From: an uncultured Oscillospiraceae bacterium | GTDB lineage: Bacteria; Bacillota; Clostridia; Oscillospirales; Acutalibacteraceae | Direction: 5' to 3' | NCBI GenBank assembly: GCA_959601025.1 | Contig: CAUGOD010000031.1 | Coordinates: 1 to 34,768, forward strand | DNA length: 34,768 bases | In this document: positions 28,884 through 34,768 of the stretch, piece by piece | Position numbering within the stretch: position 1 is the stretch's first letter | Layout of the letters: every line of letters starts with the position of its first letter | Program-made: the position numbers and the translations under genes | The notes under the pieces: model-generated | What the model was told of the DNA's origin: nothing | The model's input: only the letters and a program-made list of their open reading frames with translations | The model's database searches: none

Positions 28884-30545
28884 TCAGGGCAGCTCTTCCG
28901 CCGCGCGGCCGATGCGGGCCAGCACCCGCTCCTTCCCCAGAAGCTGCATGATGCTGCACAGGTCGGGCGTGTTGGTCCGTCCGGTCACCGCCACCCGCAG
29001 GATGGTGCTGACGTCCCCGGCGTGGCCCTTCCAGCCCTCCGGGTTCTTTTTGTATTCCTTCACCTCGGGGCAGAAGCCCAGCGACGGGCAAAGCTCCTTG
29101 ATCGTCTGGAACCAGGCCTGCTTGTCCTGTGCAGGATCGTACACGCCCCGGTAGGCGGTGAGAACCGCCTTCGCATCCGCCGGAGCAATGGTTTCCGGCA
29201 GCGCCGCCATCGGGCAGGCGGTAAACGTCTCGTCGAAAAGATAGGCGGCATAGTCCGGCGCGTCGGCCCATTTGGCCAGGTCCTTGCGGGGCTTGCTTCC
29301 GCCCCGGTCGATGGCGAAAACGCCGCAGGCATAAGTCCGGTCCCGGGCGAGAAGCGCGTGGAATTCCGGCGCGTATTCCGCCGCCCAGGCGGTCACCGCG
29401 TCGGTCACCGCGTCGGCGTCCATCCGGGAGATCACGGTCTTGCTCACGTCGTTCAGCTTATCCGTGTCGAACAGCGCGCCGGACGCGCTCATCTTCTTCA
29501 GATTGAAGGGGAAGGCGCTGCGGGGCGCGTCCGGATTGCGGCGGCGCCATTCCTCGAAATCGCTGGACGCGATGGTCATCAGGTATTCGATCACGCTGTC
29601 GGCGGGATATCCCTGCTCCGCAAAATACCGCACGGCCGCCTCGGGGTCCTTCCGTTTGGAAATCTTCCGCTTTCCGCCGTTGTCCTCCTTCATGATGGGG
29701 CTGATATGGCCGTACTTCGGCGGCTTGAAGCCCAGCACCCGGAAAAGCTGCAAATGCTTCGGGACGGAGGAAATCCATTCGTCCCCCCGCAGCACATGGG
29801 TGGTGCGCATCAGGTGGTCGTCCACCGCATGGGCGAAATGGTAGGTCGGGATGCCGTCCGATTTCAGCAGCACGATATCCTCGTCGTTTTCCGGCATCTC
29901 GATCGTGCCGCGGATCAGATCGTCAAATTTGACGCGGTTCGCCTCATTTCCGGGGGAACGGAGCCGTACCACATAGCTTTCGCTGGCCTCTACCCGGGCG
30001 AGGGCCTCCTCCTCGGAAAGCCGGCGGCAAAGGGCGTATTCGCCGTAATAGCCGGTGCGGGCTTTGGCCTGCTCCTGCTTTTCCCGCGCGGCCTGCCGCG
30101 TCTCCTCGGTGCAGAAGCAGGGATAGGCCAGCCCCTGCTCCACCAGGGATTTCGCATAGACATGATAGATGCCGGCCCGCTCCCGCTGGCGGTAGGGGCC
30201 GTAATCCCCCTTTACCTCGCCGGGGGCGACAAAGCCCTCCTGCGGGGTGACGCCGTAAGCGTTCAGGCCGCGGAGGAGATCCTCCGCCCCGCCTTCCACC
30301 TCCCGCTTCTGGTCGGTGTCCTCCAGCCGGAAATAGAACACTCCGCCGGTCGCATCGGCGGTCAGCTTGTCCACCATCGCGGAATACAGGACACCGAGAT
30401 GGAGGTACCCAGTCGGGCTGGGGGCGATGCGGGTCACCCGCGCGCCCTCCTTCAGTTGTCGCGGAGGGTAACTATTTTCAAAATGCTCCGGCGTAAGGGT
30501 CACGTCCGGAAACATGGCGTTTGCCAGCTTTTCGCGTGTGGTCAT
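28884..30545 (-). CDS. gltX: Glutamyl-tRNA synthetase with variant HIGH motif
   Basis: This 553-residue class I enzyme charges tRNA-Glu. The HIGH region reads RIAPSPTGYLHLGVLYSAM (39-57), so the last His of HIGH is Val (HLGV). RLEDTDQKREVEGG and the KMSKS equivalent KRKISKRKD (292-300) are typical of GluRS. VLRGDEWISSVPKHLQLF is also a GluRS/GlnRS family mark. It is longer than the usual 460-490 residues, with a long alpha-helical C-terminal part. This belongs to a divergent Clostridia GluRS group rather than the Bacillus type, in my judgement. A GGGGAAAGGCGGAAAACGAC stretch precedes the ATG, and a consensus promoter lies at 30636-30664. glnS follows in the same direction. Confidence 0.88.
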   Translation of the reverse strand: MTTREKLANAMFPDVTLTPEHFENSYPPRQLKEGARVTRIAPSPTGYLHLGVLYSAMVDKLTADATGGVFYFRLEDTDQKREVEGGAEDLLRGLNAYGVTPQEGFVAPGEVKGDYGPYRQRERAGIYHVYAKSLVEQGLAYPCFCTEETRQAAREKQEQAKARTGYYGEYALCRRLSEEEALARVEASESYVVRLRSPGNEANRVKFDDLIRGTIEMPENDEDIVLLKSDGIPTYHFAHAVDDHLMRTTHVLRGDEWISSVPKHLQLFRVLGFKPPKYGHISPIMKEDNGGKRKISKRKDPEAAVRYFAEQGYPADSVIEYLMTIASSDFEEWRRRNPDAPRSAFPFNLKKMSASGALFDTDKLNDVSKTVISRMDADAVTDAVTAWAAEYAPEFHALLARDRTYACGVFAIDRGGSKPRKDLAKWADAPDYAAYLFDETFTACPMAALPETIAPADAKAVLTAYRGVYDPAQDKQAWFQTIKELCPSLGFCPEVKEYKKNPEGWKGHAGDVSTILRVAVTGRTNTPDLCSIMQLLGKERVLARIGRAAEELP

Positions 30546-30635
30546 GTCGTTTTCCGCCTTTCCCCGCCCCGGCCTCCTCCGGAGGCATGCGCCGTCCGGG
30601 AAACTTTTCCTTTCGGATTCTGGAACGGTACTATT

Positions 30636-30681
30636 ACTTTACCGTTTCCGGTTGAAATTGTCAACACAGGTGTGGTATGAT
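30636..30681. promoter_or_regulatory. Overlapping divergent promoters for gltX and the aminotransferase
   Basis: On the minus strand TTGACA (30659-30664) and TAAAGT (30636-30641), spaced 17, serve gltX. On the plus strand TTGAAA (30652-30657) and TATGAT (30676-30681), spaced 18, serve the aminotransferase. The two promoters interleave within 46 bases, so RNA polymerase cannot occupy both at once. Confidence 0.7.
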
Positions 30682-30821
30682 TAACAGTATTATAGTTACC
30701 GGAAGCCCTCGTCCGCCAATCCGGACAGCCCGTTGTTCCTTCCGGCGGGGATAACGGCGGCATGCAGCGACCCATCGTCTGCCCTCAGGGAGCTTTCCGC
30801 AGCCGGAGAATGGAGACTGTC

Positions 30822-32021
30822 ATGGAGTATCGTTTCGCCAACCAGATTGTTCACCTGAATCCCTCGGCCATCCGGGAAATACTGAAATATTCCGCCGATC
30901 CGGAGGTCGTCCCCCTTTCCGCGGGGAATCCGGCGCCCGACGCCTTCCCGACGGAGGCGATCCGGGAAATTTCCTCCCGCGTACTCGCCGAGCGGGCGGT
31001 GGATGCGCTGCAATACAGCACGACCGAGGGATATACCCCTTTGCGGAACCGCCTGAAAACATATATGAAAGAAAAGCACGGGGTAGGCCGCGATTTTGAC
31101 GAACTGCTGATAACCTCCGGCGCGCAGCAGGCGCTGGAGCTGCTGGCCAAGACCCTGGTCAATCCCGGCGACGTGGTGCTCTGCGAGGCCCCAAGCTTCG
31201 TGGGGGCGCTGAACTCTTTCCGTTCGGTGGGGGCGAAGCTGGTCGGCGTGCCGCTGCAGAGCGACGGTATCGACGTGGAAGCGCTGGAGGCCGCCATGAA
31301 AGCGAACCCGAATGCAAAATTCCTGTATACCATCCCGAACTTCCAGAATCCGGCCGGCATCACCATGAGTATGGACAAACGCCACCGGGTGTATGCGCTG
31401 GCGAAGGAATACGGTATTCTGGTGGCGGAGGACAACCCCTATGGCGACCTGCGGTACGCCGGTGAAAACGTCCCCGCCATCAAGACGCTGGACGAGGAGG
31501 GCGTGGTTCTGTACACCGGCTCCTTCTCCAAGGTGATCTCCCCCGGCCTGCGGGTCGGTTACGCCATCGCCCCGCAGAAGCTGCTGCAGAAGATGATCGT
31601 CTGCAAGCAGGGCGAGGACGTCCACACCAACATTTGGTCCCAGATCATCTGCGACGAATTCATGGCGAATTACGACTACGAGGCCCATCTCGAGGGGCTC
31701 CGCACCCTCTACCGCGCTAAAGCGGAGCGGATGATCGCGCTGATCGAACAGCACCTCGTCCCGGCCGGTATCACCTACGACAAAATCGAAGGCGGCCTGT
31801 TCGTCTGGTGCCATCTTCCCGAAGGGGTGAATATGCCGGAGTTCTGCACCCTCGCGGTGAAGGAGCACAAGGTCGCGGTGGTGCCCGGCAACGCCTTCAT
31901 GCCCTACGAAACCGATCCGTGCCAGTCCTTCCGGATCAATTTCTCCACCCCGAGCGACGAGGCGATGGAGCGCGGCATCCGGAAGCTGGGCGAATTCGCG
32001 AAAAGCTATATTAACGGCTGA
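30822..32021 (+). CDS. PLP-dependent aminotransferase, LysN/2-aminoadipate type
   Basis: This 399-residue fold-type I enzyme transfers amino groups using PLP. The PLP lysine is K237 in YTGSFSKVISPGLRVGYA. Supporting contacts are N176 in IPNFQNPAG, D204 and Y207 in VAEDNPYGDLRY, and SGAQQALELL near residue 100. The sequence falls with the MocR-related stand-alone aminotransferases (LysN, 2-aminoadipate or aromatic/branched-chain transaminases), but the substrate is not readable. I chose the ATG at 30822, six bases after GGAG; an ATG four codons earlier has no space for a ribosome site. trpS follows after 58 bases, so an aromatic substrate is one possibility. Confidence 0.88.
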   Translation: MEYRFANQIVHLNPSAIREILKYSADPEVVPLSAGNPAPDAFPTEAIREISSRVLAERAVDALQYSTTEGYTPLRNRLKTYMKEKHGVGRDFDELLITSGAQQALELLAKTLVNPGDVVLCEAPSFVGALNSFRSVGAKLVGVPLQSDGIDVEALEAAMKANPNAKFLYTIPNFQNPAGITMSMDKRHRVYALAKEYGILVAEDNPYGDLRYAGENVPAIKTLDEEGVVLYTGSFSKVISPGLRVGYAIAPQKLLQKMIVCKQGEDVHTNIWSQIICDEFMANYDYEAHLEGLRTLYRAKAERMIALIEQHLVPAGITYDKIEGGLFVWCHLPEGVNMPEFCTLAVKEHKVAVVPGNAFMPYETDPCQSFRINFSTPSDEAMERGIRKLGEFAKSYING

Positions 32022-32079
32022 CCGGCAGACCAACTTTAACAGAGTCTGTCAGAACTCTGCCCGGAAAGGACGATTTTCC

Positions 32080-33096
32080 ATGGAAAACCACGAAAACACC
32101 GCGCCCCGCAAAAAGCGGGCGCTGAGCTGCATCCAGCCCTCCGGCATCCCCACCCTGGGCAATTACCTCGGCGCCATGCGCAACTGGGTCGGAATGCAGG
32201 ACGAATTCGACTGCGCCTTCGCGGTGGCCGACCTGCACGCCATCACTGTGCGGCAGGAGCCGGCCAAGCTCCGCCGCCAGATCAACGAGATGTTCGCCCT
32301 GCTGCTGGCCATCGGGCTGGATCCGGAGAAGACCCTGCTGTTCGTACAGTCGCAGGTTCCCGCCCACGCAGAGCTGTCCTGGCTGCTCTCCTGCCATACC
32401 CAGTTCGGGGAGCTTTCCCGCATGACCCAGTTCAAGGACAAGGCGCAGAAGCACGCCGACAACATCAATCTCGGCCTGTTCGCTTATCCCTCCCTGATGG
32501 CGGCGGATATCCTGCTGTATCAGCCGGATTATGTGCCGGTGGGCGCGGATCAGAAGCAGCACTGCGAGCTGACCCGCGACATCGCCCTGCGCTTCAACAA
32601 CCTGTACGGGGACGTGTTCACCATCCCGGAGCCGTACATCATGAAGAGCGGCGCGCGGGTGCGCTCTTTACAGGAGCCGGCCAAAAAGATGTCCAAATCG
32701 GACGAAAACGCCAACGCCTATATTTCCCTGAAGGACGACCCGGACACCATCCGGCGGAAATTCAAGCGGGCCGTCACCGACAGCGAGGCCAGCGTTCATT
32801 ATGCCGAAGGCAAGGACGGCGTGAACAACCTGATGGAAATTTACGCCGCGACCACTGGGAAAACGCTGGACGAAATCACCGCGGAATTCGAAGGCAAGGG
32901 CTACGGCGACTTCAAGGCGGCGGTCGCGGAGGCTGTGATCGAGGAACTCCGCCCGATCCAGCAGCGGTTCGACGAGTATATGAAGGACAAGGCGGAGTTG
33001 GAACGGCTGATGAAGCAGGGCGCGGAACGCGCTTCCTCCGTCGCCGGGCGTACCCTGTTCAAGGCAAAGAAAAAAATGGGGTTCGTGCAGGTATAA
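32080..33096 (+). CDS. trpS: Tryptophanyl-tRNA synthetase
   Basis: TrpRS charges tRNA-Trp. The 338-residue length is normal for the class I bacterial enzyme. The HIGH equivalent is PSGIPTLGNYLGA (TLGN at 25-28) and the KMSKS loop is AKKMSKSDEN (201-210). Family marks DLHAIT, SLMAADILLY and VPVGADQKQHCELTRDIA are intact. A GGAAAGGACGATTTTCC ribosome region precedes the ATG. No T-box or trp leader peptide is visible in the short gap upstream, so it appears to be expressed with the aminotransferase. The DUF3825-like gene follows by 53 bases. Confidence 0.97.
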   Translation: MENHENTAPRKKRALSCIQPSGIPTLGNYLGAMRNWVGMQDEFDCAFAVADLHAITVRQEPAKLRRQINEMFALLLAIGLDPEKTLLFVQSQVPAHAELSWLLSCHTQFGELSRMTQFKDKAQKHADNINLGLFAYPSLMAADILLYQPDYVPVGADQKQHCELTRDIALRFNNLYGDVFTIPEPYIMKSGARVRSLQEPAKKMSKSDENANAYISLKDDPDTIRRKFKRAVTDSEASVHYAEGKDGVNNLMEIYAATTGKTLDEITAEFEGKGYGDFKAAVAEAVIEELRPIQQRFDEYMKDKAELERLMKQGAERASSVAGRTLFKAKKKMGFVQV

Positions 33097-33149
33097 GCGG
33101 GTAAAGCGATCCCCTTTAGCGCAGGCAAGCTTTGAAAGGAGGTGAAACC

Positions 33150-34412
33150 ATGAGTGTACACGACTATATCAGCTTCAACTCTAACGAGGAATATGAACGC
33201 TCTATCTTCCAGTTTGTACAGATGACGGGCGGGATGACCATCAAGGACGCGAAGCAGCACCTGGATCAGGTGATTGACCGCACGTTTTCGAAAAACCGTT
33301 TTCTGACCTACAAATGCAGCAGCCGGAACCGTTCGGGGAACACCCTGTACGCGTTCGACACCGGCTTCCGCTTTCAGCACGGACAGGAACGCATCTTCGC
33401 CTATACCCTAAAAAATACACGCCGGGATGAGGAAAACCCGAAATCCTATTACGGGCTGTTTATGGAACGGGAAACCATGCTGCGCGATAATATCCGCTCC
33501 CGCACCAGCCGCTGGCATATCGGGGACATCGTTTTCGACAGCATCGAGGACATGAACGTCCTGCTTACCCGGCTTGCGGAAGAGGCGCTGTACGAAAACT
33601 GGACATTCTCCAACTACGCGTCCAAGATCAGCCACCCGATCCTGAAAAATTACCTGGAAAACACCTATTTCCAACTGGTCCATCAGCGTAAAACCTTCGT
33701 CAACGAGGAAGAGGAAAAGCTGCTGTTCAATACCGGCCTGATCGACGCATCCTTCAATGAATTGTTCCTGGTATGCGATATTGTGAAGGACTCGGCCAGG
33801 GACGCGCTTTTCCGACAGGAATACCGGAATCCGGAGATTTACAAATCCAGCAACCGGGTATTCTGCAACTACTCCCGCAACGCGCCGCTGCCGGTCGCGA
33901 CGTTTTATGAAAATCCGGGCGACCTGCTCTTTAATTGGGAAATCGCCCAGCGTCCCGGCGGCATCAATATCGCGGACGAGCACATCTTCATCGACAATAT
34001 GAAGCGGATCAACGACGGGCTGCGCGACCCCTCCGTTCAGTTTAATTTTGAGAATTCGCAGGACGTCGCCCGCTGCCGACAGATGTTCGAAGGCGCGCTG
34101 AAAGCCTCGCTGGAGCTGTCCAAGCGCAATTATAAACTGGTTGCGCCGCAGTTCTGGCCCGCCACCGGCAAGCTGCAGTTCCTGATGCCGATTTATCTCG
34201 AGGGCGTACAGGAAATCCGGAAGGGGGAATACAAGGAGGTGCTTCCGCCGACCGTTGCGCTCAGCATTGAGCTGGTGCACGGACAGTATATCGGCACCAC
34301 CGTCCTGACCCTGGACATGGCCTACCAGAACGCGCGGCTGATCGCGCGGCCGGACGGCTTCTGGCTGGATGCAACCAAGATTTTCGCCCAGAAAGCGGAT
34401 GATGAGAAATAA
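33150..34412 (+). CDS. DUF3825-like protein
   Basis: This 420-residue soluble protein begins after a very strong ribosome site, GAAAGGAGGTGAAACC. Its N-terminal part (about 1-60) looks like a small helical domain: GGMTIKDAKQHLDQVIDRTF. The C-terminal region, KLVAPQFWPATGKLQFLMPIYL followed by VLTLDMAYQNARLIARPDGFWL, matches what I recall of DUF3825, a family found in bacteria with stress or nucleic-acid related domains. There is no signal or membrane helix. Closeness to trpS suggests read-through transcription but not function. No catalytic residues can be named. The match is from memory. Confidence 0.7.
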   Translation: MSVHDYISFNSNEEYERSIFQFVQMTGGMTIKDAKQHLDQVIDRTFSKNRFLTYKCSSRNRSGNTLYAFDTGFRFQHGQERIFAYTLKNTRRDEENPKSYYGLFMERETMLRDNIRSRTSRWHIGDIVFDSIEDMNVLLTRLAEEALYENWTFSNYASKISHPILKNYLENTYFQLVHQRKTFVNEEEEKLLFNTGLIDASFNELFLVCDIVKDSARDALFRQEYRNPEIYKSSNRVFCNYSRNAPLPVATFYENPGDLLFNWEIAQRPGGINIADEHIFIDNMKRINDGLRDPSVQFNFENSQDVARCRQMFEGALKASLELSKRNYKLVAPQFWPATGKLQFLMPIYLEGVQEIRKGEYKEVLPPTVALSIELVHGQYIGTTVLTLDMAYQNARLIARPDGFWLDATKIFAQKADDEK

Positions 34413-34439
34413 CACCGTCCGTATAATCAAACTAGTGGT

Positions 34440-34550
34440 TTGCACAGGCCCTAGAAGGGCCAGTCACATGCTGGCCCCTCTAAGGGGCACTGAAAGTTTG
34501 GCATCGCATCTTTGTTACGGGCGGCCACTAAAGTGGCTGCCTGTTTTTTC
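34440..34550. mobile_element. End of an IS200/IS605-type element
   Basis: This is the subterminal hairpin region beyond the 3' end of the transposase. It has GGCCC/GGGCC (34447-34461), the overlapping alternative GGCCAG/CTGGCC (34458-34476), CCCCT/AGGGG (34475-34487), and GCCACT/AGTGGC (34524-34537) followed by a T run. Such hairpins, recognised as single strands, replace terminal inverted repeats in this family. The same pattern occurs at 13020-13126. Confidence 0.7.
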
Positions 34551-34768
34551 CTAGTTGTTCTTGCTACCCGTAAACGGGTCGATATATTCTTTCAAGCTTA
34601 TCTGATCCGATGCAAAATCTTCTTCCAACTGATTCCGTATGTATTCCGCTATCATCCGCTCATTTTTTCCTACGGTATCTACAAAATACCCTCGACACCA
34701 AAAGTTTCTGTTCCCATACTTGTATTTGAGATTTGCGTGCCGGTCGAAAATCATCAACGCACTTTTGC
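34551..34768 (-). CDS. tnpA: IS200/IS605-family transposase TnpA (C-terminal part, cut by window edge)
   Basis: The open frame runs to the right edge and encodes the last 72 residues. It reads KSALMIFDRHANLKYKYGNR, then FWCRGYFVDTVGKN, then EYIRNQLEEDFASDQ and DPFTGSKNN. This is the standard C-terminal half of Y1 single-strand transposases, and the Tyr of EYIRNQ is the probable nucleophile. The N-terminal half with the HUH motif lies outside the window, so activity cannot be judged. It is the same family as the truncated copy at 13127-13228. Confidence 0.92.
   Translation of the reverse strand, partial: KSALMIFDRHANLKYKYGNRNFWCRGYFVDTVGKNERMIAEYIRNQLEEDFASDQISLKEYIDPFTGSKNN

Noticed and set aside
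28590..30680. 696-codon plus-strand open frame opposite gltX
   Set aside because: Antisense of a confidently identified synthetase, spanning the gltX promoter; no domain and no ribosome site.
1..34768. CRISPR arrays, rRNA genes and prophage structural genes
   Set aside because: No regularly spaced direct repeats, no rRNA-like segments and no capsid, tail or terminase-like proteins were seen.

Overview
The window reads as a GC-rich Gram-positive genome, most likely a Clostridia gut anaerobe of the Oscillospiraceae type. The evidence is a T-box controlled serS, a SipW/TasA locus with a (S/P)PXTG-like wall-sorting signal, strong purine-rich Shine-Dalgarno sites and consensus sigma-A promoters, NrdR, class II LysRS and a GlnRS gene. 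The taxon is an inference; no rRNA is present.

Layout. 1-438: edge of an integrative element (partial DUF6462 gene, putative integrase arm sites) abutting the 3' end of lysS. 439-3517 (minus): an unrecognised gene, then greA-lysS from its own consensus promoter. 3661-9224 (plus): an OmpR-type response regulator and histidine kinase, then an ABC ATPase and an FtsX-type permease behind a palindromic TGACA-N4-TGTCA site. 9240-12975 (plus): tspO, T-box leader, serS, metY and a 36-residue membrane peptide. 13020-13228: truncated IS200-type remnant. 13242-16688 (minus): FAD oxidoreductase, nrdR, a DUF6514-like gene and a TIM-barrel isomerase. 16792-17272 (plus): a small two-helix membrane protein with a structured leader.

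17633-23953 (minus) is the most distinctive region. It appears to be one operon: SipW signal peptidase, a TasA-like subunit, a tiny wall-anchored protein carrying only the TasA N-terminal strand, and three tandem paralogues joining a TasA-like N-terminal half to C-terminal right-handed beta-helices. I read it as a surface-fibre system in which SipW matures all subunits, the small protein tethers the fibre to peptidoglycan, and the beta-helix subunits display binding domains.

24075-30545: tRNA-Leu(CAG), an XRE regulator, a zinc-ribbon membrane protein, and a minus-strand gltX-glnS-lipoprotein group. 30636-34412 (plus): a PLP aminotransferase, trpS and a DUF3825-like protein. 34440-34768: the end of a second IS200/IS605-type element. 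Five aminoacyl-tRNA synthetase genes (Lys, Ser, Gln, Glu, Trp) lie in the window. Long antisense ORFs are a by-product of high GC and were left out.
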